From the NCBI GenBank assembly GCA_934045905.1, contig OW203768.1:11436316-11500315 (forward strand): a stretch of DNA of 64,000 nucleotides, in the 5' to 3' direction. The notes under the pieces were generated by a model. That model was not told the DNA's origin. It did not search any database and saw only the letters and a list, made by a program, of their open reading frames with translations. A program made the translations under genes and the position numbers. This document shows, one piece after another, positions 40,118-50,931 of this stretch (position 1 is the stretch's first letter; every line of letters starts with the position of its first letter). This DNA is from Leuctra nigra (lineage: Eukaryota; Arthropoda; Insecta; Plecoptera; Leuctridae).

Positions 40118-40677
40118 AGAGGGGACCAATTAATGGAGTGAGTGCTGTTCCTCAAGGTGGTTATCTGGGGAATGTTGCTGGTAATACTGGTACAGATGGT
40201 GGTGTCAATGCTGGTAATACTGGCGTTGGTCATGGTGATACTGGTGCCGTTGGTGGAGTAGGTGCTGGTGTTGCTGGTGCCGCTGGTGGAGAAAGTGCCG
40301 CTGGCGATACTTTTGTTGCGCCACTTCCAGGTGGTGGTTGCCCAGGAGGTTGTAAGAAACTGGGACCCCGTTGTTTGCTCGATAAAGCCGCTATTCTTGC
40401 TGCTAAGGGTAAATTAGGTATTGGTGGATCGAGTGGAGGTGGCGCACCCAATGCACCAGCACCCAATGCAGGTGGAGGACCACCACCACCAGGTGGAGGA
40501 AGCGCGGCAAGTGCAGGTGGTGGAGGATGGGGTGCTAACGGGGGGGCTGGAATTGGCGGGGGGATCGCGTCAGTTTTATCCAATGGACAAACTGCCAAGA
40601 CTGGAGGAGGGGGAGGAGGTGGGGGCGGACCAGGTGGTTCAGGTGGTGGATCAGGTTCAGGAAATGTTGCATTCTGA
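40118..40677 (+). CDS. Array gene G5, exon 2 (GNTGV-repeat, CPGGCKK motif, Gly/Pro-rich tail)
   Basis: Acceptor TTTGTTCCAG ends at 40117; joined protein 207 residues. ERGPINGVSAVPQGGYLGNVAGNTG leads into heptads (VNAGNTGVGHGDTGAV) and TFVAPLPGGGCPGGCKKLGP with the third Cys after Arg. The tail differs from G1 and G2: LDKAAILAAKGKLGIGG, then Pro/Asn/Ala and PPPPGGGS-like sequence, GGWGANGGAG, the NGQTAKTGG motif shared with G6, and a final poly-Gly GGGGGGGPGGSGGGSGSG ending in NVAF. The close match of the end to G6 points to recent shared ancestry or conversion. AATAAA at 40882. Confidence 0.78.
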
Positions 40678-41554
40678 GGTTTAGTTGGTACAGGAGAACT
40701 TTCTTTAGGCGGTAATGGTTTGGTGTATTATTCAAATCAAATAAATGTGGTTGAGTTAATTGGAGAGTAATGCAGGTTTATCCTACAGTGGTCATATGTG
40801 CTGCATCGTGATTGTACACATTAAACATAAGATACAGAAATAACTTATAATGTTTAATTGTTTTGAAAATCAAGTGTACCAAATAAATAAACACGATAAA
40901 CAGGTCTGAGAACAATTTTATCAGTCAATAATACCTGACTTTTCTGTCTTTACTAGTTTCCTATGAGTTTGCGAGTTTGCTTTGTTTTCTTTTTAATTAA
41001 TTCAATATCACAGATTCTCATGTTAGTTACACAATAAGTTACGATGAATTGATATTTTTTTTCAAAAAATGCTCCCAATAACAAGGGGAACACATAATTG
41101 GCGTTTATGTACCAAGGAAGAAGAGAAGCTAATATTAATACAATTCTACCATTTGAGTTATACCTGTGCAGTATTTTATATTTTGAATTATGTTCTTTTG
41201 AGGAAATTGTTACATTCATTCTTTTCTATAGGTGTACCTAATAATATATTTCTAAGAAATCGTATATGAAAAATGTATGTATTTTATTACAACCTATTTA
41301 TGAAGGAAGGTATAAACTCAATATTTATCGGATTCAGTAAAATTTTGTACACCTCTGATCTTAGCACTTTGATGTCCTGCCAAAGTTGCAGAATTCTGGT
41401 CATGATGGTCTGATGAAAAATACAAATCTTGCCATTTGTCCCGGGTTAAATGCTTCGTTGCTTATCCTATTATAGTCAATGCTCTTTTAAAGTCATCCAG
41501 ATAATTATTCTGAATTCGGAGTAATATTAATCTATATAAAATTTAGAACATAAA
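40678..41554. other. 3' UTR of G5 and spacer to G6
   Basis: Shared 3' UTR block, AATAAATAAACACGATAAAC, then sequence homologous to the spacers after G2 and G3 (for example TTGCCATTTGTCCCGGG near 41430, matching 28610). No gene. Confidence 0.5.
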
Positions 41555-41750
41555 ACACCCGACGTCAGTTTACAAAGAATCGATTTAGAATTATCAGTAA
41601 AATCAGTGCATTGTGTATGTGTACTTAATGTGGAAAGTGACGATAGTATAGTTTTAATTACACGATATGGAAATGTTTTAAAAACCTATTAATGCAAGAG
41701 CGAAGTGATTAATCTACCAGGGCGGTTGCACCACCCAGCCAAGTTCACTT
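41555..41750 (+). promoter_or_regulatory. Conserved upstream block of array unit G6
   Basis: Begins CACCCGACGTCAG and ends GGGCGGTTGCACCACCCAGCC AAGTTCACTT. A retrotransposon of about 4.6 kb separates it from its gene. Confidence 0.5.
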
Positions 41751-41788
41751 AGGCACACTAGTAGTGTTTTCAAACTCTTCTTCCACAA

Positions 41789-41924
41789 GTTCTTTTATTT
41801 AATACAGTAGGGACAATATTTCGGATATAATTCAATAACCTTCATCAGGTAAAGTTCAATTTACTAATTTACAATGTGAAATATATAACCGAAATATTGT
41901 ACCTATTGTATTAAATAAAAGAAC
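41789..41924. repeat. Foldback MITE, 136 bp, beside E2
   Basis: GTTCTTTTATTTAATACAGT..ACAATATTTCGG pairs with CCGAAATATTGT..GTATTAAATAAAAGAAC. Confidence 0.8.
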
Positions 41925-42010
41925 TTTTGAAAGTCCAATTGAAGAAGAGTTTTAATCAATATAAAAACTGAGGTCAGCTTGAAGGTGAGGTCAGCTTGGT
42001 TGAAAGACTC

Positions 42011-43333
42011 ATGATGGAGGTACGGGAATTGAAGGAAGAAATATCCGATATGAAGATAAAACAGGAAATAGTACATGAAGAGTGGAAGAAAAAAGTTGCT
42101 GGTATCAAACAAATACATGAACAAGCAGATAATGACTCAATTGACATGTTTGCTGAAAGAATGGTTTGGGAAAGTGAATGCAAAGAAGAGTTGAAAAGAA
42201 TAAAGAAAAGTGTATTGGATAGAAATGTATGGGAAGAGAAAATGGTGAAGAGAAGTATATGGTATGTAAACGAATTGATTAGGTTAGAAGAGGAGAGACG
42301 GACTGATAGATTAGATAATATTCAGGAAAGAGATCGAGAGTGCCAAGAACAAATGGGGGAGAGAGCAAAGTTTGTTGGCAAGTGGCAAGATATAACAAAT
42401 AGGTTAGAACAGTTAATGAATACAGTCAATGATAATCATAAAAAACATTATGTGGAGATGGCAGAGATCTTGACAACAGGCGGAAGCAGTGAAACGAGTA
42501 TTAAATTGAACGTGCATAAAGAAAACCAACCACAAAGCAATGTTCAAGAAGTAAGTTCGTCGTGTGAATCATTGCATAAGCAAGATAAACATCAGCAAGA
42601 ACAGCGACAGAAACAGAAGAAAGTGCAGAAAAGGAAAGCAGAACAAGAGAACAAAAATGAAGAAGAAAATAACATGATGATTGAGAACGATACTCAGGAA
42701 AAAGATGATCAAGATTATGAAGAGAAGTCCGAGAAGAGTCATTTGAAGAGGAGTGATGATAATCAAAAGTCGTTTGAAGAGAATAGAGCATTGGAAGATA
42801 CAATTTTATTGATGGGAGATGTGAGTGGCAGTGAAGCCTGGGTTTTCGCGTTGGGTGAGGGATGTCATGTGAGAAGGGAGCCTGGAATAAAAATCAGGGA
42901 AATTACTGCAAGAATTGAAGATGGATGTTATGCAAAACAGAGTGGGCTGAAGAAAGTAATTTTTCAAGTGGGAAATAGGGAAGTTTGGAATCGGTTGGAT
43001 AAAGACGAGATAATGAAAGATTTTGAGGATTTGATGCAAGTCTCTACAACCTTTTTTGGTCCAAAGATAAAAATAGGTATTGTGGGTTTACTAAGTAATT
43101 ACTCAGTAACTTTGAATGAAGGGTTGAAGAAGATGGCGAAAGAGAAAGAGGTGGAATATATTGAATTGGAATACACACCAGGATTCTTGATGGATAGAAG
43201 GAAGTGGGCCCGAGAAGTTGGAAGAAAATTGAAAATGAGGGTTGAGGAGAAGGTTGTTATTAACAAGAAGAATGTTTGGACTCAGTCGAAGCGGGGTTTT
43301 CGGACAAGTTGGGTTTCAAGGATAATATTATAG
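42011..43333 (+). CDS. E2 ORF1 (N-terminally truncated)
   Basis: Open from about 41966; the first ATG is at 42011 (MMEVRELKEEISDMKIKQ). Coiled coil covers the first 130 residues, then a Gln/Lys/Glu-rich linker. The C-terminal domain matches E1 closely: ILLMGDVSGSEAWVFALGEG, RREPGIKIREI, IFQVGNREVW, IGIVGLLSNYS, FLMDRRKWAREVGRKLK. The same catalytic positions of the SGNH fold are missing as in E1, so the loss is ancestral. Lacking the basic N-terminus, this copy is probably not fully functional. Confidence 0.72.
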   Translation: MMEVRELKEEISDMKIKQEIVHEEWKKKVAGIKQIHEQADNDSIDMFAERMVWESECKEELKRIKKSVLDRNVWEEKMVKRSIWYVNELIRLEEERRTDRLDNIQERDRECQEQMGERAKFVGKWQDITNRLEQLMNTVNDNHKKHYVEMAEILTTGGSSETSIKLNVHKENQPQSNVQEVSSSCESLHKQDKHQQEQRQKQKKVQKRKAEQENKNEEENNMMIENDTQEKDDQDYEEKSEKSHLKRSDDNQKSFEENRALEDTILLMGDVSGSEAWVFALGEGCHVRREPGIKIREITARIEDGCYAKQSGLKKVIFQVGNREVWNRLDKDEIMKDFEDLMQVSTTFFGPKIKIGIVGLLSNYSVTLNEGLKKMAKEKEVEYIELEYTPGFLMDRRKWAREVGRKLKMRVEEKVVINKKNVWTQSKRGFRTSWVSRIIL

Positions 43334-46300
43334 GAAGGAGAATGATGAAGTATGTGAAGAAAAGCAAGACTAATAGGGAAGGTGGAGGTTACAGATATAG
43401 AAGAAGAGAAGTTATAAGGATGGGAACAATAAATATTGTCACGTTAAATGGGAAAATAGAAGAAGTGATTGATGAAATGAAAGAGAGAAAGATGCATGTG
43501 TTGGGTTTGAGTGAAACAAAATGGAGAGGAGAAGGGTATAAAGAATTGAGAGATGGTTATTGTATATATTGGTGTGGTGATAAAGAATGTAAATTTGGAG
43601 TGGCAATTATACTGTGTCAAGAAATGAAAAGCAAGGTTGTGCAAGTAGAGTACATCAATGAGAGGTTAATTAAATTGAAATTGTTTTTCGAAGAAATGTT
43701 AGTAGAAATTTTACAAGTTTATGCACCTCAAGTTGGAAGGAAAATGGCTGAAAAAGAAACTTTTCTTGAGCTTGTAGAAGAAAATATATCTCTTGAAAGT
43801 ACATTTGTAATGGGTGACTTAAATGCAAAGGTTGGAAGAGAAAGAAGAGGATTTGAAAAGGTTTTGGGAAAATATGGATATGGATCCAGGAATAAGGAAG
43901 GAGAAAATTTGTTAGAAGTTTGTGCAAGAAATGGATTGGTGATTGGAAATAGTATGTTTGAGAAGAATGAAAAGAATATGATCACGAGGTATGGTTGGGA
44001 TGGGAGATCGAAATCGGTTATTGATTATATAATATACAGTGACGCACTTAGAAAAATGGTATTGGATGTCAAGGTTGTACCGCATGTGGCGTTTGATGGT
44101 GATCATCGACTATTAATAGCGGATATACGAATGCCAAGAAAATGTGTTGAAAGAAGAAAAGCGAAGAGAAGAAGAAAATTGAAGGTATGGAGATTGCAGA
44201 ATGATGAAATAAGAAAAGAATTTAAAATGGCAATAGAAGAAAATATGCCAGTTGGGGATCTTAATTTGGTAGAAGAGGAATGGATGAGTTTTAAAAATGC
44301 TATATTGACTATTACAGAAAATATATGCGGGAGGACAAAGGGATTGAGAAGAAGAAAGGAAACACCGTGGTGGACAAATGCAATTAAGTGTGCAGTAAGA
44401 AAGAAAAGAAAAGCATGGGTTAAAAAAGAAGAGTGCAGAACAATATTGAATATAAATAAATATCAAAGGATGAAGAGATATGTTCACTTTTTGGTTTCAG
44501 AAGAAAAATCGAAGACAATGAACGAATTTGTTGAATGTCTAGAGAGGGACTTTGAGGCAAACAAAAAGATGTTATATTCTGTAGTAAAATGTAAGAGGCA
44601 AGATAATAGAACAACTAATTATATGGTAAATGAAAGGGGATGCCTTACAAATGATGTGGAGGAAATACAAGATATGTGGAAGCACTACTTTTCAAAGTTA
44701 TTGAATGATGACAAAGGTGGTACTGAAGACAAGGAAATAAGTGAAGAGTGCGATAAATTGAATTGTCAAGATGATATGGTAATGTTTGGGGAAGTTGAGG
44801 TGGCAGTAAAAGGGATGAAAAATGGAAGATCGCCGGGAGTGGATGAGATAAGTGTGGAAATGATAAAGGCAGGTGGTAAAGCTGGATTGGAGTGGTTTTA
44901 CAGAGTTGTGGCATCGGCATGGATTCAAAAAACTGTACCAAGGGATTGGAGGAGAGGTGTTATTGTACCATTGTTTAAGAAAGGGGATCGCAAGAAATGT
45001 AGCAACTATAGAGGGATAACACTCATGAGCCAAGGAGCGAAGATATACGAACGAATTATAGAGAAGAGGATACGAAGTGTAGTTGAAGAGGATTTGAAAG
45101 ATGAACAATATGGATTTAGAAGAAACAGATCTACGATAGACCTTATATTCGCTATAAGGACCATTATGGAGAGAAATTGGGAGATGGGAAAGGAAATATG
45201 GTTAGTGTTTCTGGATATTGAAAAAGCGTATGATCATTTGCCAAGGGATAGGGTGTGGGAGAGTTTAGAAAAGAGGGAAATAGACAAGAAGTTGATTGAA
45301 AGAGTACAGAGTTTGTATGTTGGATGTGAGAGTTGTGTGGAAACAGTGGGAGGAAGAACGGGCTGGTTTAGTGTGAGATCAGGAGTAAGGCAAGGCAGTG
45401 TGTTGTCACCTTTGCTGTTCATTATGGTAATGGATGATATAATTCGGGAGGTGGAAAGGAATGAAGATCTAGATTCGCAAACTGGGGTATATGCGGATGA
45501 TGTTGTAATTTGGGGAGAGACTGAAGAGTTGGTACAGAAGAAAGTGGATGTGTGGAACGAAGTGATAAAAAGATATGGAATGAAGATTAGTAGTGAGAAG
45601 AGTGAATATTTGGTTTTGGAGAAGAAGAAAAATGGGCTTGTAAGAAATGGTTTGAAATTGGATGGAAAAGATATTAAACAAGTAGAAGATTTTAGTTATC
45701 TAGGAAGTTTGGTTACAAAAGACGGAAAGTGTTCGAAAGAAGTTAAAAGAAGAATACAGAAAGCAGACGGGTTTTATCAAAAAGTTAGAAAATTAGTATG
45801 GAATAGGGATTTACCACTTAAATTTAAATTAGTATTATACAAGCAATATTTTTTACCGATATTATGTTATGGGGCGGTGACGTGGAATTTGGGATGGAAG
45901 GAGGAGAGTATGGTACAAGCAGAAGAGATGAAGTTCGTGAGAGGAATGGCAAATATATCGATGAAGGAACATGTAAGAAGTATGGTGATAAGGAAGAAGA
46001 TGGGTGTGGAGAGTGTTGGGTTCAAAATTGGGCGAGAAAGACTGAGGTGGTTTGGTAAACTTAAGAGAATGAAAGACAGTAGAAGAGCCAAAAGTGAATT
46101 TGGAAAGTATGTGGAAGGTAAAAGAAAAGTTGGGAGGCCAAGAGATAGATGGATTGAACAGGTGAAAAGAGATGTTGAGGAACGAGGTGAAAGATGGGAA
46201 GAAGTTGAAAGGAAACATTTGTGGGAAAATCAAGAATTATGGGAACAAATAGTTACTAAAGTGGAGGTAGTAGAGGAGGATGAGGATGAAGAAGAAAAAG

Positions 46301-46419
46301 ACGGAGGAGAAGAAGAAGAAAAAGAAGAAGGAGAAGAAGAACAAGAAGAAAAAAGGAAGGATGGGAGGAGGATGAGAAGGAAGACAAATGTGACAGGCCT
46401 GGCTAGCCGGCATTACTAA
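43276..46419 (+). CDS. E2 ORF2: endonuclease and reverse transcriptase
   Basis: 1047 residues, fully open. The start MDSVEAGFSDKL is identical to E1 ORF2 and lies 58 nt before the ORF1 stop in the alternative frame. The endonuclease has GTINIVTL, LSETKWRG, QVYAPQ, MGDLNAKVG, VIDYIIYSD and GDHRLL (Ser of SDH changed to Gly). The RT has NYRGITLMSQ, DEQYGFRRNRSTIDL, FLDIEKAYDHL, VRQGSVLSPLLF, YADDVVIW and FSYLGSLV. RLRWFGKLKRM and GRPRDRWIEQVKRD precede a very acidic end (about 45 residues of Glu/Asp/Lys). Confidence 0.88.
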   Translation: MDSVEAGFSDKLGFKDNIIGRRMMKYVKKSKTNREGGGYRYRRREVIRMGTINIVTLNGKIEEVIDEMKERKMHVLGLSETKWRGEGYKELRDGYCIYWCGDKECKFGVAIILCQEMKSKVVQVEYINERLIKLKLFFEEMLVEILQVYAPQVGRKMAEKETFLELVEENISLESTFVMGDLNAKVGRERRGFEKVLGKYGYGSRNKEGENLLEVCARNGLVIGNSMFEKNEKNMITRYGWDGRSKSVIDYIIYSDALRKMVLDVKVVPHVAFDGDHRLLIADIRMPRKCVERRKAKRRRKLKVWRLQNDEIRKEFKMAIEENMPVGDLNLVEEEWMSFKNAILTITENICGRTKGLRRRKETPWWTNAIKCAVRKKRKAWVKKEECRTILNINKYQRMKRYVHFLVSEEKSKTMNEFVECLERDFEANKKMLYSVVKCKRQDNRTTNYMVNERGCLTNDVEEIQDMWKHYFSKLLNDDKGGTEDKEISEECDKLNCQDDMVMFGEVEVAVKGMKNGRSPGVDEISVEMIKAGGKAGLEWFYRVVASAWIQKTVPRDWRRGVIVPLFKKGDRKKCSNYRGITLMSQGAKIYERIIEKRIRSVVEEDLKDEQYGFRRNRSTIDLIFAIRTIMERNWEMGKEIWLVFLDIEKAYDHLPRDRVWESLEKREIDKKLIERVQSLYVGCESCVETVGGRTGWFSVRSGVRQGSVLSPLLFIMVMDDIIREVERNEDLDSQTGVYADDVVIWGETEELVQKKVDVWNEVIKRYGMKISSEKSEYLVLEKKKNGLVRNGLKLDGKDIKQVEDFSYLGSLVTKDGKCSKEVKRRIQKADGFYQKVRKLVWNRDLPLKFKLVLYKQYFLPILCYGAVTWNLGWKEESMVQAEEMKFVRGMANISMKEHVRSMVIRKKMGVESVGFKIGRERLRWFGKLKRMKDSRRAKSEFGKYVEGKRKVGRPRDRWIEQVKRDVEERGERWEEVERKHLWENQELWEQIVTKVEVVEEDEDEEEKDGGEEEEKEEGEEEQEEKRKDGRRMRRKTNVTGLASRHY

Positions 46420-46833
46420 ATGTATTTAGCCTATAAGAAATTTTTACTCTACCTAGTGTGGAATTAAGTGTTTATAAATGTAAATAAATATGTGATAATA
46501 AAAAAAAAAAAAAAAAAAAAAAAATACAAGTTCAAGAGCTGAAGTGATTTATAGTCGTGTTTTTTCTTCTCCTTTCGTAAGCATGAGATATTTAACAATT
46601 GAACAATTTTCATTCACAAATTCGAATGTCAAATTTTTGTGAAATATCTCGATTTAGAATGTGAGAGAAAGAGGATTGAGAAAATCATAATGTTCGATTA
46701 GTAAAAAAAAGTTAAAACACCGCTCCCAAAACGTTTAAATCTTACCAGTCTTAAAAGTTGTTGCTGCGTATGCATCCAAGGACGATTGTAAAATTATTAC
46801 TGAACTTCCTAATATTCCTTTTTTTTAGTGAGG

Positions 46834-46941
46834 AGACTTGGCTGTGCTTTTATCAGTTTTTTCAGGAGTTTTATTTTATCGTCGTTGCTACATGCATAGA
46901 GGTAAGAAAGACCATTTCTCTCTTTCATTCACAGGCAGAAA
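46834..46941 (+). promoter_or_regulatory. Core promoter / 5' UTR block of G6
   Basis: GACTTGGCTGTGCTTTTATC AGT with TCAGT at 46853-46857, then GGAGTTTTATTTTATCGTCG TTGC. It is the best-preserved example together with G2. The ATG follows 85 bases after the initiator. Confidence 0.55.
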
Positions 46942-47005
46942 ATGAAGAAATCAAGTCAAATGAAAATTGCTGCCAGGATGGTTCTTATCCTCTTAGTGTT
47001 TGGAG
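46942..47005 (+). CDS. Array gene G6, exon 1 (signal peptide)
   Basis: 64-bp exon, MKKSSQMKIAAR then MVLILLVFG; donor GTAATT at 47006, phase 1. It joins to 47648 (642-bp intron). Confidence 0.78.
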
Positions 47006-47093
47006 GTAATTCAAATTACATTATAAATACTTATGAAAAGTTTAAATATTTACAATACTATTGTCTTGGAAGCTTTTAGAATCCATTGATTAT

Positions 47094-47243
47094 AAATAAT
47101 GAAATATTGACGTAATATTCTGGTAAGTTTATTAAAGCAACGTTTTAGTACAAAAGTACTACGTTTTAGCAACGTTTTTTTACAAATCGGTTGACACGTT
47201 GCATTTAGTAAACTTATCAGAATATTACCGAATTATTTTTGTA
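47094..47243. repeat. Intronic foldback in G6
   Basis: ATATTCTGGTAAGTTTATTA.. CAACGTTTTAG pairs with ACGTTGCATTTAGTAAAC.. CAGAATATTACCG. Confidence 0.65.
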
Positions 47244-47647
47244 ATTCAAAATACTGTTTGTAATTAATCATATACATTTATATGTCTTTGCTTTAATAGT
47301 GGACATAAAAATATAATAACGGCATAGGTACACTTTATGTTTAGATCAAAGCAGAGTGAAGAACAGCTCTCTTATTGGTTATCAGCTGTCACGTGACCTT
47401 ACTTGCCTCTCAGCTATTCGGACACGATAGACAGAGCAGAGAGTAAACTTGACAGTGTGTCCCGTGTTATATACAAGGATGTTAATAATACGACAATAGC
47501 TTTCCCTTATCTAATAAGAAACACACAGGTCCTAATGCAGATCCTTGAAGGACTCTTCCGCTCTCGCAACCTCTTCCCTGCATGTCCATCCATTACCAAG
47601 TCAAATTAACTCATTAAATATGCATTTTGTATCTTCTTTTGTTCTAG

Positions 47648-48258
47648 AGAGGGGACCAATTAATGTAGTTAGTGCTCTTCCTCAAAGAGGTAATACTGGT
47701 AATGTTGGCGGTGTGAATACCATTAATACTGGTGTCAATGCCGGTAATACTGGCGTTGGCCAAGGTGATACTGGGGCCGCTGGTGGAGAAGGTGCTGGCA
47801 ATACAGGTGTTGATGTTGGTAACACGGGTGCTGCTGCTGGTGACAAATGGGTTGCACCACTTCCAAATGGAGAGTGTCCAGGAGGTTGTAAGAAAGTTGG
47901 ACCCCGTTGTTTGCTTACGCTTGCTGCGGGTCTGGGGGTGGGGGTTGGGGTGGGTCTATTAGGTGGTGCTGCAGCGAGTGGGGGACTCACTGTCAATGCA
48001 GGTATAGGAGCCGGAGTCAATGCAGGTGGAGGAGTCGCAGCCAATGCAGGTGGAGGACCACCAGCCAATGCAGGTGGAGGAAGCCAAGTCAGTGCAGGTG
48101 GTGGAGGAGGGGGCACTAACGGGGGGGCTGGAAGTGGCTCTGGAACAGCGTCAGTTTCATCTAATGGACAAACTGCCAAGACTGGTGGAGGTGGAGGAGG
48201 TGGAGGAGGTCCAGGTGGTTCTGGTAAAGGATCAGGTGGAGGAAAGGTTGCATTCTGA
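47648..48258 (+). CDS. Array gene G6, exon 2 (GNTGV-repeat, CPGGCKK motif, Gly-rich tail)
   Basis: The acceptor is TTTGTTCTAG (TAG, where most paralogs have CAG) ending at 47647; joined protein 224 residues. ERGPINVVSALPQRGNTGNVGG, heptads VNAGNTGVG, GAGNTGVDVGNTGAAAG, then WVAPLPNGECPGGCKKVGP and the third Cys. The tail begins with LLTLAAGLGVGVGVGLLGG, continues with 8-residue NAGGG(V/P/S) repeats (VNAGGGVAANAGGGPPANAGGG), GGTNGGAGSG, the NGQTAKTGG motif and a poly-Gly run ending GGGKVAF as in G5. AATAAA at 48416. Confidence 0.78.
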
Positions 48259-48690
48259 GGTTTAGTTGGTAATGGTCCGGTGTAATAATTAAATTAAATC
48301 AATGTGGTGGAGTTTAATTGGACATTCCCTCTTCAGTAGTTATATCTGTTTTACAACACATTAAACATAAGATATTGTAATAATATTTAATTGTTTTGAA
48401 ATCACGTGTATACCAAATAAATAAACTATTTGATTAACAGGTCTGAAGAATGTTTTATCTGTCAACAACACCTGACTTTTCCATTCATTTCACCATCGAG
48501 TTTCCTTTGTTTTTATTTTGTTAATTATGATACATTGTGTTGGATATTTTTAAGTGGCACATCTAAATAGATCAATCTGATTTTACTAAAATAACAATAA
48601 ACAAAATTATTCCCAATTACCTATATAATAATGAAAAGTGTTTTCTTTTTTGAGTGTTGTGTATGATTCAATATCACAGTAAATTTTAAC
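48259..48690. other. 3' UTR of G6
   Basis: Shared UTR block (GGTAATGGTCCGGTGTAAT), AATAAATAAACTATTTGATTAACAGG, then AT-rich spacer. No gene. Confidence 0.5.
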
Positions 48691-49915
48691 TAGGAAAACG
48701 CTCTGTGTAACGCGTTGATGAGCGAGCACGGATACGCGCAACACCTCGAACCGAAATTATGTCTATAGAAAATATCATTAAAAGCCAATAATTCTTGAAT
48801 TTCGTCAGACTCAAGTATAACAATCTCAAAATATTCCTAAAACATTAGTCCCAATAACCATGCAAAGCTTGAACCTTTTGAACCTTTCTGATTGAACTGT
48901 TCCTCGTTAATATTCAAAAATCACAGGATCTCTTAAAAAAATAGACATGGGACCACTCATGATAATATTAGTGTGTGTTCTTACACAATACTAGATCGAT
49001 CTGGAGGCCAAGTCTTGAAACTTACGCTGTCAGGACGCAAACGCTCTCGGACGTCAACAAGTCCCATTTAGAATGATCGACATTGAAACATATAGTCAAC
49101 CCACTTATTTAATTGTCATCCAGCAATCTATTGCAAACAATTTATTAACAATATAATTATAATTACAGATGTTATTCAGGCATTAAAACCTTATTCAAAA
49201 TGAAGCTAAACAGTTAACAGTAGATTTCAAGGTCGTCATTCTTACAGTAAATGGGACTTGTTGACGTCCTAGAGCGTTTGCGTCCTGAAGGCGTAAGTTT
49301 CAAGACTTGGCCTCCTGTTGAATGGTCATATCAGTTTCATACGTTTAAAAGTTTCTACTCTAACTACCTTGGAACTATAAAGAGTCGAAGTAGCCGTGAT
49401 CAACATTTTCGAGAAATTTGACAGCCAACATGCAAAATGTCCGTAAAACGTCAATAACTTTTGGATTTAAACACAGATTAGTCTGAAAATTGTCAAAAAT
49501 ACAGATAATGTTGGTCCCAATGACCATGCTAAGTTTTAAGTTGATCGGTCATACGGTTCTAGTTTAAATTTCAAAAATCATATGAAAGATTTTTTTAAAT
49601 TTTAACCAATGGGAGGATTTAGCTGAAACTTTGTATGATTGGGTAAAATGTTAGTGGTAATGACTTGTCAAAATTTCAAATTGATAAAACAAACCAATCG
49701 AAAGATAATTTTTTTTAAATTTTAACCAATCACGGGATCCCGTTCAAAAACGATCCCAGGGACCTCATAGATTACGTTAGTATGTGTACAAAATTTCAGA
49801 TCGATTGCTTGAGCGGTTTGACCTGGGGTGTGACCACAAAAAAAAAAAAAAAAAAAAAAAAACACAGAGAAAGTGCCATAAGAGTACCGTGGTGACGCTC
49901 GCTACGCTCGCTCAA
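48691..49915 (+). repeat. Modular interspersed repeat (family A), full copy with nested MITE
   Basis: Starts ACTAGGAAAACGCTCTGTGT and ends GACGCTCGCTACGCTCGCTC AA after an A27-type tract and ACAGAGAAAGTGCCATAAGAG. At least four CCAATGACCATGC.. GATCGGTC modules are visible. Confidence 0.75.
49003..49315. repeat. Nested MITE, about 313 bp, inside family A repeat
   Basis: The left arm GGAGGCCAAGTCTTGAAACT..ACAAGTCCCATTTA pairs with TAAATGGGACTTGT..AGTTTCAAGACTTGGCCTCC; about 68 bp per arm. Noncoding interior. Confidence 0.8.
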
Positions 49916-49923
49916 TGAATTAA

Positions 49924-50931
49924 ACTAGGAAAACGCTCAGTGTAACGCGTTGATGAGCGAGCACAGAACATGCAACATCCCCATAGTAACGATACACGAC
50001 ACTGCACAAGACGATTTTCTCTGCAAATTTTCAATCTCCATAATACTCTGGATGAATAACAGATCCATTGTGTCGTGAAGTCTTACCTACATACTTTCTC
50101 CAGAAATCTCTTGTGACATCCCATACTAAATTCGTAAAATTACAATTAATACTTGACTGATTGGGCTTACAATATGTAAAATTTAATATTAGTTGGTCTT
50201 GATCACCATGCATAATTTGAACTTTATGTGAACATTTTGATTGTCGACCAATCAGAAGATATTATTTAAACTTAAACCAATTAGAGGATTTGTCCTTCGT
50301 ACTGCATCCGATTTTATGCGCTAGCTCAAAAATGCTTTCATTTTACTTTACATTGTGGATAGCTTGGCTGCTCTACAGGCCTTGCCTTGGAGCAGAAGCT
50401 TAAAGAAGGCAGGGATGACCATTTAGTATACATTTTTCAAGATTACGGAATAAAATGACCTTAAAATGACAAAACTTTTGAAAATAACGACAGATTAGAC
50501 TGAAAATTGGCAAAAATACCTAAAATGTTGGTACCAATGACCACGCGAAGTTTTAAGTTGATCGGTCAATCTGTTCTAGTTTAAATGTCAAAAATCACAT
50601 GAAAAATGGTTTTAAATTTTAACCAATAAGAGGATTTGGCTGAAACTTTTTATGATTGGGTACAATGTTGGTTGCAATGTTTTTGCTAAATTTCAAATTG
50701 ATCGAAGCAACCAATCAAAAGATAATTTTTTTTAAATTTGAACCAATCACGGGAGCCCGTTCAAAAACGATCCCAGGGACCGCATAGATTACGTTAGTAT
50801 GTGTACAAAATTTCAGATCGATTGCTTGAGCGGTTTGACCTGGGCTGTGACAACAAAAAAAAAACAAAAAAAAAACACACACAGAGAAAGTGCCATAAGA
50901 GTACCGTGGTGACGCTCGCTACGCTCGCTCA
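49924..50931 (+). repeat. Modular interspersed repeat (family A), second full copy in tandem
   Basis: It begins nine bases after the preceding copy with the same ACTAGGAAAACGCTC start and has the same GCTCGCTACGCTCGCTCAA end. No nested MITE. Confidence 0.75.

Larger units (their letters stand above)
41960..46524 (+). mobile_element. Non-LTR retrotransposon E2 (relative of E1), 5'-truncated
   Basis: It has the same ORF1/ORF2 layout as E1 but lies on the plus strand, upstream of G6. ORF1 begins inside the coiled coil, so the leader and about 65 N-terminal codons are missing. It ends in an A24-type tract (46500-46524) after ATGTGATAAT. It is AT-richer than E1 and about half identical in protein by eye, so the two are separate lineages and not recent copies of each other. 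The 5' boundary is approximate. Confidence 0.8.
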
